Source of the DNA: Gilvimarinus gilvus
GTDB taxonomy: Bacteria > Pseudomonadota > Gammaproteobacteria > Pseudomonadales > Cellvibrionaceae
Reading direction: 5' to 3'
Assembly (NCBI RefSeq): GCF_030518155.1
Contig: NZ_JAULRU010000418.1
Coordinates: 186,001-250,000 of the forward strand
Length of the DNA: 64,000 nt
The stretch's first letter is position 1; the number at the start of each line of letters is the position of its first letter. The notes beneath the pieces are model-generated. The model did no database searches. It worked only from the letters and a program-made list of their open reading frames with translations, and was not told where the DNA came from. Shown piece after piece: positions 42,517 to 51,625 of this stretch. Made by a program: the position numbers and the translations under genes.

Positions 42517-43078
42517 AGCTGGGACAGGCAGGTTTCCGGACATTGCGTGAATAGGCATGTCGCGAGGAAATACCGCTGCCAGCTACCTGATACCCCCTTC
42601 TCAACCGAAGAGGGTATCCCAAGAAAGCAATTGAGCAGGTGCGACGCGCGCCCCACCCCTAGCAAAACGGGAGCAGGTGCAGCGCGAACACCCAAACCAT
42701 TGCGCAGCTGGCGCAATGCGATTGATCCGCTATTTGTGTTTTGTGAAAGTACCAAGCCGGACGCTTGCAGATAAATGTAAACGAGAGATATTAGACTCTC
42801 CAGAGACAAAATATGTCGGCCCCATTGGCCAACTGCACCGAAAAGGCTAAGAGTTACGTACCGGAAATAACCGGTCAAATGGTTAAAACGGGTTATAACC
42901 TACAGAATATTGACATTTCAGCCAGAAGAGCCCATTTGCCTCTGCCTGACGACGAAGTTCAATAACAATCCGACCGTCGCTGGCCGCCCCTATAAAGGCT
43001 GGCCAGAGACGACACAAAACACGCTAGCGTTGATGAGTCGCTGGGCTGCTGCGCCCAACAAGTAAGACTAGGAAACGC
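42517..43078 (+). promoter_or_regulatory. Long structured 5' leader of rne
   Basis: No gene is supportable in the 650 bases between rluC and rne. Hairpins are seen at 42589-42618 (GATACCC...CTTC with GAAG...GGGTATC, 11 pairs and one mismatch), 42699-42717 (ATTGCGC/GCGCAAT, five-base loop) and 42980-43006 (CTGGCCGCC with GGC-T-GGCCAG). GAGCAGGTGC occurs twice, near 42633 and 42671. In E. coli a 361-base rne leader with hairpins lets RNase E cut its own message; this leader probably plays the same part, though no sequence match to it was recognised. Confidence 0.6.
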
Positions 43079-46000
43079 ATGAAAAGAATGCTTATAAATG
43101 CAACTCAGCCAGAAGAGTTGCGAGTTGCACTGGTAGACGGCCAGTGGTTATACGATCTCGACATTGAAAATCGCAATCGCGAGCAAAAAAAGGCCAATAT
43201 TTACAAAGGCCGAATCACCCGGGTTGAACCCAGCTTAGAAGCTGCTTTTGTCGACTATGGCGCTGAGCGTCACGGCTTTTTGCCCCTAAAAGAAATCTCA
43301 CGCGAGTACTTCTCTAAGCCTTCCGGCGACTCTGACGGCCGTATTAAAATCAAAGAGGTTGTTAAAGAAGGCACCGAAGTTATTGTTCAGGTGGATAAAG
43401 AGGAGCGTGGCAACAAAGGTGCCGCACTGACTACTTTTATTAGTCTGGCGGGGCGCTACCTGGTATTAATGCCCAACAATCCACGTGCCGGCGGCATCTC
43501 TCGCCGTATTGAAGGTGAAGACCGCGCCGAGCTGCGCGATGCCCTCAGCCAGATCGAAATCCCCAATGGCATGGGTATCATTATCCGCACCGCCGGTGTT
43601 GGCCGCAGCGCAGAAGAATTGCAGTGGGATTTAAACTACCTACTGCAACTCTGGGAGTCGATCGACAAGGGTGCCAAAGAAGCAAAAGCGCCGGCATTTT
43701 TGTTCCAGGAAAGTAACGTCATTATTCGCGCAATACGCGATTACCTGCGTCAAGACGTTGGCGAAGTGATTGTCGACAATAAAGAGTCTTTCGATCTTGC
43801 CTCAGGGTTTATTGGTCAGGTCATGCCGAACTTTGGTAACAAAGTTAAGCTTTACGAAGACGACATCCCACTGTTCAACCGCTATCAAATAGAGAGCCAA
43901 ATCGAAACCGCATTCCAGCGCGAAGTGAAACTGCCTTCGGGCGGCTCGATCGTTATCGACGTTACCGAAGCGCTGGTGTCTATTGATATCAACTCTTCGC
44001 GCGCCACTAAAGGCGGCGACATCGAAGAAACGGCCGTGCAAACAAACCTGGAAGCGGCCGACGAAATTGCTCGCCAATTGCGTTTGCGCGATATGGGCGG
44101 CCTGGTTGTTATCGACTTTATTGATATGCAAGCTACGCGCAATCAGCGCGAAGTTGAAAACCGAATTCGCGACGCCCTTGCTATGGATCGGGCCCGCGTG
44201 CAAATCGGGCGCATTTCCCGCTTCGGCCTGCTGGAAATGTCTCGTCAACGACTGCGCCCGTCACTGGGTGAAGTGCACTCGAAAATCTGTCCACGCTGTA
44301 ATGGTCAAGGCACCATTCGCGGTACCCGCTCACTTGCGCTGTCTATTTTGCGACTGGTTGAAGAGGAAGCACAAAAAGAACGCAGCGCAGAAATACGCGC
44401 AATTGCGCCAATGTCTGTCGCAACCTATTTGCTCAACGAAAAGCGTAAAACCATTTTCAGCATCGAGCAACGCAATAACACCCGTGTTGTGATTGTGCCG
44501 AACGGCGAAATGACCACGCCGCATTTTGAAGTGCAACGCTTACGCGACGACGACGAAGGAACCTTGGAAACAAGCTACAAAATTGTCGCCAGCGATGAGC
44601 ATCACGAGCATGAATCTACCGCCGAAGAGGCACCGGTTGCACTGCCAAAACCACTGGTGCAACCCACAGCGCCCATCGAGCAAGCCCCCGCGCCTACTGT
44701 AAAAGCACAGCCGGGATTAGTGGCTCGCATGATTTCTTGGCTGCAAGAACTTTTCAGTGACGAAGAGAAACAGGAAAAATCAAAACCCAAAAGCAAGGGG
44801 CACAATCGCAAGCCAAGCAATCAACGCTCGCGTCGCGGAGGCAAACAACAGAACCGCAACCGCCGTGGCAACAACAGGAATGACGATCGCGAGCAACAAA
44901 ACGAAAACAAAACAAAAGAGTCGGCAAAATCCAAGCCCAGCGCGCCAGACAATGACGGCAACGACTCTCAGAACAAGCGCGAACGCAATGACAATCGCTC
45001 TAATCGTGGCCGCCGCGGTCGTGGTCGCAACCGCAATCGTGATCGCGACGAGAGCCGCAATAATGAAAATGACTCGGACACGCAGAATCAGACTGACAAC
45101 CAAAGTCAAGTTGCGAGTCAACCACAAAGCAAGACTGCAGAGTCTGATGAGCAGCGTCCGGCAAAGCGTCCTTCGGGTCGCCGCAGGAATCAACGTCGCC
45201 GTCGCCGTGACGGGGACACTAACGACAATCAAAACACACAGGATCTGACCAACAATCCGGCAAGCGAAGACAAGTCACAAAGCGAAAGCAAACGTGAAGG
45301 CCAACGCAATGACAACAAACCGGAAAACAAAGGCAAGGTGCAAACTAACGTAGCACAAGCTGGCGAATCGCAACAAAAGCCGGCGGCCGCGAAACCACAA
45401 AATCAGCAGCCACGCGACAGCAACGGCGAGAAACAAGAAAACACTGCCACAAAGCCGAGCCGAGATGTTGAGCCCGCAAAAGAGAATGCACCGACAGGCG
45501 ACACCCAAGAACAGGCCAAGCCTGAACTTGCAGTTAGCAGTGCCAACGCGGCGGCGCCAAGCGATTTGGCAACTGCGGTAGAGGCGGAGCCCAAAGAAGC
45601 TAAAGAGCACGTCCCCCAAACGCTGACCAGTAATCCCGACATTGTCAGCGACGCAGAAACTGCAAAGTCCGGCACGGAAAGTGGCAACACCGAGACCGAA
45701 CAATCCGCGGTAAACGAGGCTCCAGAGCAAGAGCAAGTACCCGCTGCTGCAGAGGTTGAGCAAGCACCTGCCGCAGAGGTTAATGCCCCTGTCACTGCGC
45801 CGGCGCCAATCGATACAGCGGCAAACACCGGAGAAGATGGCAGCGCTTCAGTCGCCGAAACCGCTATTGAAGCGAACTCAGCGGCAGAGAAGACTGAAGA
45901 ACAGCCAGTTGCGCGGGAAAGTGCCGAGGTACAGCTAGCCGACAAAAATGGCGGCAAGGCGACATCTCGTGTATTCACTCGCGCCTCCAACGATCCGCGC

Positions 46001-46174
46001 GTATCGCCCAAGCCCGTGCAGCAGACGAGAATCTTGACCGAAACTCGCAGCACACCGCAACCGCGGGCACTGGACACCAGCCAGCCCTCGCGTGTTGTGC
46101 ACAACCCGCGCAAGCTTGCCCGCCCCGCCAACGACCCTCGGGCCGCCGGCGAAAACGGCGAGTTTAACCAGTAG
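43079..46174 (+). CDS. rne: Ribonuclease E
   Basis: 1031 residues. The catalytic half (about 1-510) starts [18 protein letters not shown] and has an S1 RNA-binding domain (about 37-118), the 5' sensor, DNase-I-like catalytic Asp residues in [17 protein letters not shown] and VIDFIDM, and the Zn-link [10 protein letters not shown] that joins dimers. The C-terminal half is disordered, first Arg/Asn/Gln-rich (RNA binding), then Ala/Glu-rich, ending with two NDPR motifs ([18 protein letters not shown]) that probably dock degradosome partners. Initiates mRNA decay and processes rRNA and tRNA. ATG with AGGA box at six bases. Confidence 0.97.
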   Translation: MKRMLINATQPEELRVALVDGQWLYDLDIENRNREQKKANIYKGRITRVEPSLEAAFVDYGAERHGFLPLKEISREYFSKPSGDSDGRIKIKEVVKEGTEVIVQVDKEERGNKGAALTTFISLAGRYLVLMPNNPRAGGISRRIEGEDRAELRDALSQIEIPNGMGIIIRTAGVGRSAEELQWDLNYLLQLWESIDKGAKEAKAPAFLFQESNVIIRAIRDYLRQDVGEVIVDNKESFDLASGFIGQVMPNFGNKVKLYEDDIPLFNRYQIESQIETAFQREVKLPSGGSIVIDVTEALVSIDINSSRATKGGDIEETAVQTNLEAADEIARQLRLRDMGGLVVIDFIDMQATRNQREVENRIRDALAMDRARVQIGRISRFGLLEMSRQRLRPSLGEVHSKICPRCNGQGTIRGTRSLALSILRLVEEEAQKERSAEIRAIAPMSVATYLLNEKRKTIFSIEQRNNTRVVIVPNGEMTTPHFEVQRLRDDDEGTLETSYKIVASDEHHEHESTAEEAPVALPKPLVQPTAPIEQAPAPTVKAQPGLVARMISWLQELFSDEEKQEKSKPKSKGHNRKPSNQRSRRGGKQQNRNRRGNNRNDDREQQNENKTKESAKSKPSAPDNDGNDSQNKRERNDNRSNRGRRGRGRNRNRDRDESRNNENDSDTQNQTDNQSQVASQPQSKTAESDEQRPAKRPSGRRRNQRRRRRDGDTNDNQNTQDLTNNPASEDKSQSESKREGQRNDNKPENKGKVQTNVAQAGESQQKPAAAKPQNQQPRDSNGEKQENTATKPSRDVEPAKENAPTGDTQEQAKPELAVSSANAAAPSDLATAVEAEPKEAKEHVPQTLTSNPDIVSDAETAKSGTESGNTETEQSAVNEAPEQEQVPAAAEVEQAPAAEVNAPVTAPAPIDTAANTGEDGSASVAETAIEANSAAEKTEEQPVARESAEVQLADKNGGKATSRVFTRASNDPRVSPKPVQQTRILTETRSTPQPRALDTSQPSRVVHNPRKLARPANDPRAAGENGEFNQ

Positions 46175-46179
46175 AGCAC

Positions 46180-46210
46180 ACCACCGGGCTGGCCCAATCA
46201 GCCCGGTGGT
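46180..46210 (+). terminator. Hairpin after rne
   Basis: ACCACCGGGCTG and CAGCCCGGTGGT form a perfect 12-base stem with a seven-base loop, five bases past the rne stop. There is no T run after it, so it may be a 3' stabilising or Rho-assisted end. Confidence 0.55.
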
Positions 46211-46280
46211 TACTCCTTGCTCAAATATACGAAAATGTATGCAAGTATAGGAATAAACAGGTTTTTTTATTGGTTTTCAC

Positions 46281-46308
46281 TTGCCAGTTAAAATTTCCCA
46301 TGTATAAT
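46281..46308 (+). promoter_or_regulatory. Promoter of tRNA-Ser
   Basis: TTGCCA (46281-46286), a 16-base spacer and a perfect TATAAT (46303-46308), followed by a GC-rich CTGCCCC discriminator, typical of stable-RNA promoters under stringent control. The tRNA starts 12 bases after the -10 box. Confidence 0.8.
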
Positions 46309-46320
46309 CTGCCCCACTTC

Positions 46321-46411
46321 GGAAGGGTGGCTGAGTGGTTGAAAGCACCGGTCTTGAAAACCGGCGTAGGTTAATAGCCTACCCAGGGTTCAAATCCCTG
46401 CCCTTCCGCCA
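46321..46411 (+). tRNA. tRNA-Ser, anticodon UGA
   Basis: 91 bases with encoded CCA. Acceptor GGAAGGG pairs with CCCTTCC, discriminator G, anticodon arm ACCGGTC-TTGAAAA-CCGG gives TGA, a long variable arm (CGTAGGTTAATAGCCTAC) and T loop GTTCAAATC mark a class II serine tRNA. Reads UCN codons. Own promoter and terminator flank it. Confidence 0.97.
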
Positions 46412-46425
46412 TATCCCGCTCGCAA

Positions 46426-46466
46426 GAGCATAAAAAAAGCGCCTTACTGGCGCTTTTTTTATGCTC
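46426..46466 (+). terminator. Intrinsic terminator of tRNA-Ser
   Basis: An 18-base perfect stem with core AAAAAAAGCGCC / GGCGCTTTTTTT and outer GAGCAT/ATGCTC around a five-base loop, 15 bases past the tRNA. Confidence 0.9.
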
Positions 46467-46485
46467 GTTTTTTCTATCCTAGACA

Positions 46486-46514
46486 CTTGATGAAACTTAC
46501 CTGCGCCCCAATGT
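46486..46514 (+). promoter_or_regulatory. Candidate sigma-32-type promoter of yccA, with a palindrome at its start site
   Basis: CTTGATG (46486-46492), 13 bases, then CCCCAATGT (46506-46514), close to CTTGAAA-N13/17-CCCCATNT and to the lon promoter candidate in this window. The perfect palindrome ATGTCTAAGACAT (46511-46523) overlaps the predicted start region and could be an operator. Leader about 85 bases. Confidence 0.45.
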
Positions 46515-46605
46515 CTAAGACATGGACTAAGCGTGACAAAAGATTGCATTGCTTACCCAAGCTTGTATGATTACCCCTAACTTAAGCGTATTTGGAGCAC
46601 AATCA

Positions 46606-47283
46606 ATGGAACATATTCGCACAGCACACACAGCCGTATCGGACTCTACCGAAGTCAGTCGTGTTTTGCGCAACACCTACATGCTGTTGTCTATGACACT
46701 GGCTTTTAGTGCCCTCACCGCCGGCATTGCCATGGCAGTTAACATGCCCCACGGTGCAGGCCTGATTATGTCACTGGTCGCCATTGGCTTGGTGTGGTTT
46801 GTATTGCCTCGAACCGCCAACTCCTCTGCAGGCCTTGTGGTTGTCTTTGCCTTTACCGGACTGATTGGTGCCAGCCTTGGCCCTATGCTCAATTACTACC
46901 TGGCAACGGCTAACGGCACGTCAATTGTATTGCAAGCGCTTGGCGGCACCGCGTTTACTTTCCTGGGGTTGTCTGGTTACACACTTATGAGTCGTAAAGA
47001 TTTCAGCTTCCTGCGCGGCTTCGTAGTCATGGGCGTCATGGTTATGCTCGGTGGCATGCTGCTGTTGATGGGTGCCGCCCTGTTTGGCTATCAAGTAGAA
47101 ATGCTAAGCTTGGCATTCTCTGCTGGCGTCATTGTGCTCATGTCAGCCATTATTTTGTACCAAACTAGCGCCATTATTCACGGCGGCGAGCGCAACTACA
47201 TTATGGCGACCACCAGTCTATATCTCGCCATCATCAACATCTTTACCAGCTTGTTGCACCTGCTGGGCGCTTCTGACGACTGA
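46606..47283 (+). CDS. yccA: YccA / Bax inhibitor-1 family inner-membrane protein
   Basis: 225 residues from the ATG at 46606 (MEHIRTAHTAV), with a GGAG box nine bases upstream. Seven membrane segments of the BI-1/UPF0005 type, ending LAIINIFTSLLHLLG. In E. coli YccA binds the FtsH protease and protects SecY from it when translocation jams. Lies upstream of tusDCBE as in many gammaproteobacteria, with a terminator between. Confidence 0.93.
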   Translation: MEHIRTAHTAVSDSTEVSRVLRNTYMLLSMTLAFSALTAGIAMAVNMPHGAGLIMSLVAIGLVWFVLPRTANSSAGLVVVFAFTGLIGASLGPMLNYYLATANGTSIVLQALGGTAFTFLGLSGYTLMSRKDFSFLRGFVVMGVMVMLGGMLLLMGAALFGYQVEMLSLAFSAGVIVLMSAIILYQTSAIIHGGERNYIMATTSLYLAIINIFTSLLHLLGASDD

Positions 47284-47301
47284 TCATCATCACGCTGCAG
47301 G

Positions 47302-47325
47302 AAAAGCCCCGCAAGGGGCTTTTTT
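47302..47325 (+). terminator. Terminator/attenuator between yccA and tusD
   Basis: AAAAGCCCC-GCAA-GGGGCTTTTTT, a nine-base stem with four-base loop and six T. The tusD ATG is one or two bases beyond the T run, and the GGGG of its ribosome site is the right arm of this hairpin. Confidence 0.85.
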
Positions 47326-47326
47326 A

Positions 47327-47725
47327 ATGCCTATGAAATACACTGTAGTCGTGATGGGAGCCCCCGAGGGCAGCCAAAGCAGCCGCACCGCACTGGCCTT
47401 CTGCCATGCTCTAGTCGATCAAAATCACACACTGGAACGCATATTTTTTTATGCCGACGGCGTACACAATGCCAGCATGTTAGTAACACCGCCGCAAGAT
47501 GAGCAGAACCTTCCCGCTGATTGGTCAAATTTTATTCAGCAGTATGATGTTGACGCCGTCGTCTGCATTGCTGCCGCCCTTAGGCGCGGCATTATGGACA
47601 CCGATGAGCAGTCGCGTTACCAGAAATCAGCGGCCAATCTTAGCGCAGCGTTTAGCCTCAGCGGTCTCGGCCAACTTATCGCCGCCACGGCCTCGAGTGA
47701 TCGAACTATTACGTTTGGAGCTTAA
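47327..47725 (+). CDS. tusD: Sulfur relay protein TusD
   Basis: 132 residues from ATG 47327 (a second ATG is two codons later). DsrE-family subunit of the TusBCD heterohexamer; the sulfur-carrying Cys80 lies in AVVCIAAALRRG. Passes persulfide sulfur from TusA to TusE for 2-thiolation of tRNA U34. Its AAGGGG ribosome site is inside the preceding terminator. Confidence 0.94.
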   Translation: MPMKYTVVVMGAPEGSQSSRTALAFCHALVDQNHTLERIFFYADGVHNASMLVTPPQDEQNLPADWSNFIQQYDVDAVVCIAAALRRGIMDTDEQSRYQKSAANLSAAFSLSGLGQLIAATASSDRTITFGA

Positions 47726-47727
47726 CT

Positions 47728-48087
47728 GTGAGCCGCATACTTTGCGTTAGTCGCCATGCCCCCTATCAAACCAGTCATGCCAATGATGCACTGGATGCCG
47801 TCCTGGCTGCAGGCGCCTTCGATCAGGACATTGGCTTGTTGCTTATAGACGAAGGTGTATGGCAGCTTGTAACCCAACAAGACGCGCCCTACGTCGGGAA
47901 AAAAGACCTCAGTAAAAAGCTCTGTGCGCTAGCGCTGTATGGAATTGAAAACATTTTTGTCCATGAGCCATCTCTACAAGGCCGACTCTTGACGCGTGAC
48001 TCATTGTGCCTAGATAACGTACAATTACTGACCAACAAGGAAACGCGCCAGCTATTCGACCAATATGAGCAAATATTGAGCTTTTAA
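47728..48087 (+). CDS. tusC: Sulfur relay protein TusC
   Basis: 119 residues, DsrF-like (ILCVSRHAPYQTSHANDALDA), GTG start two bases after tusD. Structural subunit of TusBCD. Its stop overlaps the tusB start (TAATG). Confidence 0.93.
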   Translation: MSRILCVSRHAPYQTSHANDALDAVLAAGAFDQDIGLLLIDEGVWQLVTQQDAPYVGKKDLSKKLCALALYGIENIFVHEPSLQGRLLTRDSLCLDNVQLLTNKETRQLFDQYEQILSF

Positions 48088-48392
48088 TGAGCACATTGCA
48101 CACTGTCAACAAATCGCCTTTTCAGGACAATTCGCTCGCCTCCTGCCTGCAACTTTGTAGTGTTGGCGACAGCGTGCTATTGATAGAAGATGGCGCCTAC
48201 GGCGCGAGCCAAAGTTCGCCATGCGCAAAAGAATTGATAAGTCTGCTAAACGAGGGCACCAGGATATACGTACTGGAAAACGATGTAAGAGCCCGCGGGT
48301 TGCAGCTACTTTTGGACGGCATAGAATTGACCGATTACCAAGGCTTTGTCCAATTATCAAGCACTCACCGCTGCATACAAAGCTGGTACTAA
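48087..48392 (+). CDS. tusB: Sulfur relay protein TusB
   Basis: 101 residues, DsrH-like (LHTVNKSPF at the N-terminus, GDSVLLIEDGAYGA). Third subunit of TusBCD. Start overlaps the tusC stop, so translation is coupled. The C-terminus ends in W-Y as common in the family. Confidence 0.9.
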   Translation: MSTLHTVNKSPFQDNSLASCLQLCSVGDSVLLIEDGAYGASQSSPCAKELISLLNEGTRIYVLENDVRARGLQLLLDGIELTDYQGFVQLSSTHRCIQSWY

Positions 48393-48393
48393 T

Positions 48394-48714
48394 ATGGCCG
48401 ATTCCCTCCCTGCCCTCGATAAGGATGGTTATCTCCTATCGCTTGGCGACTGGAGCGGCGAGGTTGCCGCTATTCTTGCGCGCAACGAAGGGATAACGCT
48501 GACAGCCCAGCACTGGGAAATCATTGAGCTTATTCAGGCATTTTATAAAGACTTCGAATTAGCGCCAGCCAATCGGGCCTTGGTTCGCTATATTCAGCAA
48601 ACCCTTGGTGGCGAAAAAGGCAAAAGCATATATCTGATGCAGCTTTTCCCGCCAAATCCCGCACTGATAGCCGCGAAAATTGCGGGCCTTCCCAGGCCCG
48701 CCAATTGCTTTTAA
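48394..48714 (+). CDS. tusE: Sulfur relay protein TusE (DsrC family)
   Basis: 106 residues from ATG 48394, one base after the tusB stop. LDKDGYLLSLGDWS near the start and the flexible C-terminal tail AGLPRPANCF whose Cys105 accepts sulfur. It hands sulfur from TusBCD to MnmA on tRNA. Placement right after tusB makes the full TusDCBE set one operon. Confidence 0.95.
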   Translation: MADSLPALDKDGYLLSLGDWSGEVAAILARNEGITLTAQHWEIIELIQAFYKDFELAPANRALVRYIQQTLGGEKGKSIYLMQLFPPNPALIAAKIAGLPRPANCF

Positions 48715-48737
48715 TTTTATTCAAAACCACAAGTGTG

Positions 48738-50072
48738 TTACTTGCCGGAGGTCTTGCGATACTCTTTGGTAAGCGCCACTACCACACCGGACAGCATAAC
48801 CAACGCGATTAGATTGGGGACGGCCATCAGTCCGTTCAAAATATCAGCCACAATCCATACATAGTGCAAATCTGCAGTCGCCCCCACAAATATTGCCAAT
48901 ACCCAAAGGACGCGGAACGGTGTGATAATCCAGGAGCCAAATAAATACTGGGCACAGCGCTCACCATAGTAACTCCAACCCAACAGCGTCGTGAAAGCGA
49001 ACAGCACAATCGCGAGGGATATAATCAGTTCACCAAATGGAATACCCGCAGCGAAAGCTGCCTGCGACATTTGCGCACCTTTGGCATCACCCGACCATAC
49101 GCCGGTAGCAACTATAGCCAGACCAGTAATGCTGCATACGATGATGGTGTCCAAAAAGGTTCCCAGCATCGCCACCATGCCCTGCTGTACGGGGCTTTCG
49201 GTTTTCGCTGCGGCATGAGCAATCGGGGCACTACCAAGACCGGCTTCATTAGAAAATACACCGCGGGCCACACCGAACTGAATCGCCATCGCAATACCCG
49301 CCCCGGCAAAACCACCGGCCGCTGCCGTACCGTTAAACGCGCTATCGACAATCAATGCAAAGGCGGCTGGCACCTGGTCTGCGACCACAATCAATACAGC
49401 CAAGCCACAGGCCACATAAACAATCCCCATAATGGGTACGAGCTTACCGGCTACCTCGGCGATACGCTCGACACCACCAATCAACACAATAAATACCAAC
49501 CCCATAAGCACTAATGCTGTCGCCTCCTGGGGTATTTGCCAGGCACCATTTAACGCATCGGCCACAGAATGTGCCTGCACGGTGTTGCCAATTCCAAAAC
49601 CGGCAAAGCAACCAAACACCGCGAAAACGCCGCCGAGCCAAGCCCATTTTTTACCGAGCCCATTTTTAATATAATACATAGGCCCGCCGACATTGCGGCC
49701 ACTCTCATCTTGCTCTCGGTAATGCACTGCACATACCGCTTCAGCGTACTTTGTCGCCATCCCCACCAGCGCCATGCACCACATCCAGAATAGTGCGCCA
49801 GGCCCACCTAAACCAATAGCCGTTGCGACTCCGACAATATTGCCGGTTCCGATTGTGGCGGAAAGTGCCGTCATTAATGCGTTGAAAGAGCTGACGTCTC
49901 CCTGACCCACACTGCGCCGGCCGCGCCAAAGCTGCGTAAAACCTGCCGGTATTTTAAGTAATGGAAAACCGCACAGGCGCACCATCAAAAATACGCCCAC
50001 CAAGGGTAGAAGCCACAACAGAAACCATTTGCCCCAAATAAAACTGCTTATTGAACCTAACCATTGCTCCAT
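48738..50072 (-). CDS. Sodium:alanine symporter (AGCS family)
   Basis: 444 residues, about eleven membrane segments. GTGNIVGVATAIGLGGPGALFW and SNEAGLGSAPIAHAAA are AGCS signatures. Imports alanine or glycine with sodium, fitting a marine organism. Convergent with tusE. It follows dcyD by 14 bases, so the two may share a transcript. Confidence 0.93.
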   Translation of the reverse strand: MEQWLGSISSFIWGKWFLLWLLPLVGVFLMVRLCGFPLLKIPAGFTQLWRGRRSVGQGDVSSFNALMTALSATIGTGNIVGVATAIGLGGPGALFWMWCMALVGMATKYAEAVCAVHYREQDESGRNVGGPMYYIKNGLGKKWAWLGGVFAVFGCFAGFGIGNTVQAHSVADALNGAWQIPQEATALVLMGLVFIVLIGGVERIAEVAGKLVPIMGIVYVACGLAVLIVVADQVPAAFALIVDSAFNGTAAAGGFAGAGIAMAIQFGVARGVFSNEAGLGSAPIAHAAAKTESPVQQGMVAMLGTFLDTIIVCSITGLAIVATGVWSGDAKGAQMSQAAFAAGIPFGELIISLAIVLFAFTTLLGWSYYGERCAQYLFGSWIITPFRVLWVLAIFVGATADLHYVWIVADILNGLMAVPNLIALVMLSGVVVALTKEYRKTSGK

Positions 50073-50086
50073 TGCTACGCCCGCTG

Positions 50087-51076
50087 TTAAAAATTGTTCT
50101 TGTAAGGAAACAGACCAAAAACACCGCCCGTGTGCACAAAGACAATGTCTTTTTGTTTTATATTGCCTTTCTTGTGCTCTGCCAGCATACCGTAAAAGGC
50201 TTTACCGGTATAAACCGGATCGAGTACCAGTCCGTCGGCTGCGGCTAACGATGCTATAACGTCGAAAACCTCTGGGTAACCCAGAGCATAACCTGGGCCA
50301 ATATAGCCCTCGAGCACTTTCACAGGCTCTACACTGGGCAACTCACCATCGGGAAATAGAGATTGTGCATGAGCAATATCCTCACTCACCCGACGCTGAA
50401 AGTACTCTGCGCTATCACACACGGCTACTCCCAGCACCTCCGCTTGAGGAGCGAACACTCGCAAGCCCGCAGCAAGGCCAGCCAGTGTTCCGCCTGAGCC
50501 TGCTGCGCAAACGACAAGGGGATTGTCAATTCCATGGCGAGCAAAATCTTCTGCCATTTCTTGCGCGGCAGCAACGTAACCCCAAATACCGACACCATCA
50601 CTAGCCCCCGTTGGAATGCAGTAAGGTCGCCTGCCGCGTTTTTTCAACTCGCTCGCAGTCTCGCTGAATAGCTGGGTAAGCTCGCGTTGATACGTCTGCA
50701 CAGGAAACGTCTGGATGTTCGCACCCGCTAGTTGACTCAGCAGTAAGTTTCCATCCGCAGGCGCCACCGACTCTCCACGCAATATCAAATGACATTCGAA
50801 GTCATGCATTGCGGCCACCAGAGCAGTCGCTCGACAGTGATTTGACTGCAATCCACCACAGGTAATCAGCGTATCAGCCCCTTTGCGCATGGCGTCAGCC
50901 ATCACGTATTCGAGCTTTCTGATTTTATTACCGCTAAGTACCGAACCGGTAAGATCATCGCGCTTGCACCAAAGGCGTACATCAGGGCCGGCATGCAAAG
51001 AAAACGTTAGGCGCTGAAGCGGTGTTGGCCGCTGAGCGAGCGATATACGCTCTGGAAAGACTAATTGGGGGGGCAT
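50087..51076 (-). CDS. D-cysteine desulfhydrase / ACC deaminase family PLP enzyme
   Basis: 329 residues from the ATG at 51076, with a GGAG box six bases before it (a GTG 12 bases upstream is possible). Fold type II PLP enzyme with the Lys in SGNKIRKLEYVMADA, the substrate loop CGGLQSNHCRATA and the phosphate loop AGSGGTLAGL. Either degrades D-cysteine to pyruvate, ammonia and sulfide or has ACC deaminase activity; these cannot be told apart by eye. Next to an amino acid symporter gene, which suggests amino acid use. Confidence 0.85.
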   Translation of the reverse strand: MPPQLVFPERISLAQRPTPLQRLTFSLHAGPDVRLWCKRDDLTGSVLSGNKIRKLEYVMADAMRKGADTLITCGGLQSNHCRATALVAAMHDFECHLILRGESVAPADGNLLLSQLAGANIQTFPVQTYQRELTQLFSETASELKKRGRRPYCIPTGASDGVGIWGYVAAAQEMAEDFARHGIDNPLVVCAAGSGGTLAGLAAGLRVFAPQAEVLGVAVCDSAEYFQRRVSEDIAHAQSLFPDGELPSVEPVKVLEGYIGPGYALGYPEVFDVIASLAAADGLVLDPVYTGKAFYGMLAEHKKGNIKQKDIVFVHTGGVFGLFPYKNNF

Positions 51077-51135
51077 CCCGATCTCCACCGTAGACTTTCT
51101 GCCATTATAGGTGGGATCGGGTTAAAATAAGAAGA

Positions 51136-51468
51136 TTAGATGGACTTAATAGTGCCTTTGGGCAATACCGCGTGCACTGCAACCTTCTGAAATTTCAGCT
51201 CAATGTTATTGCCGGTTTCGAGGACGATATAACTATCGTCAACCTTTACCACTTTACCCAGCATGCCACTGGTTAACAAAACCTCGTCACCTTTCTGCAG
51301 ACTGCTGACCAGATTCTGGTGCTCCTTCTGGCGCTTGCGTTGTGGGCGAATTATCAACAAGTACATGAAAACAAACAAACCGCCGAACATCAGCAGGTTC
51401 ACGTACATAGGCGCACCTTGTGGTGCCGCCTGGGTCTGGGCAACGGCAGACTCAAATAGAAATCCCAT
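51136..51468 (-). CDS. yajC: Preprotein translocase accessory protein YajC
   Basis: 110 residues from the ATG at 51468 with GAGG seven bases before it. One membrane helix (VNLLMFGGLFVFMYLLIIRPQ) and the family core KRQKEHQNLVSSLQKGDEVLL, TSGMLGKV. Part of the SecDF-YajC complex. In most gammaproteobacteria yajC sits between tgt and secD; here the neighbours are a PLP enzyme and a MITE-like element, so it is out of its normal context. Confidence 0.93.
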   Translation of the reverse strand: MGFLFESAVAQTQAAPQGAPMYVNLLMFGGLFVFMYLLIIRPQRKRQKEHQNLVSSLQKGDEVLLTSGMLGKVVKVDDSYIVLETGNNIELKFQKVAVHAVLPKGTIKSI

Positions 51469-51560
51469 GGACAAACCTCTTAGGCTAAAAAAGGCGTCAC
51501 TCTACCTTGTTTAAGAGGTTCAGGCAACGAAATCAAAGACTTGGGTAATATATAGCCACT

Positions 51561-51585
51561 AAAAAAAGCCGGCTAAGCGGCCGGC
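51561..51585 (-). terminator. Intrinsic terminator upstream of yajC
   Basis: GCCGGC-six bases-GCCGGC followed on the minus strand by seven T. It would end minus-strand transcripts coming from the AraC-type gene through the MITE-like element, isolating yajC. No gene is present from 51469 to 51892. Confidence 0.75.
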
Positions 51586-51625
51586 CTTCGGAATATAAAA
51601 CTTATCTCGTGTTGGGTGTTGGGGG

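Noticed and set aside
42547-42774. 75-residue plus-strand frame in the rne leader
   Set aside because: No ribosome site or similarity; overlaps the hairpins of the leader.
42426-42878. N-terminal extension of rluC by about 150 residues
   Set aside because: The extension has no RluC similarity and lies in the rne leader; the ATG at 42425 gives the normal domain start.
45403-46197. Long open frame opposite the 3' part of rne (264 residues), and others at 45275-45763 and 44780-45232
   Set aside because: Antisense to the low-complexity C-terminal half of RNase E; composition is an image of the Ala/Glu/Arg/Asn codons and no ribosome site or family was seen.
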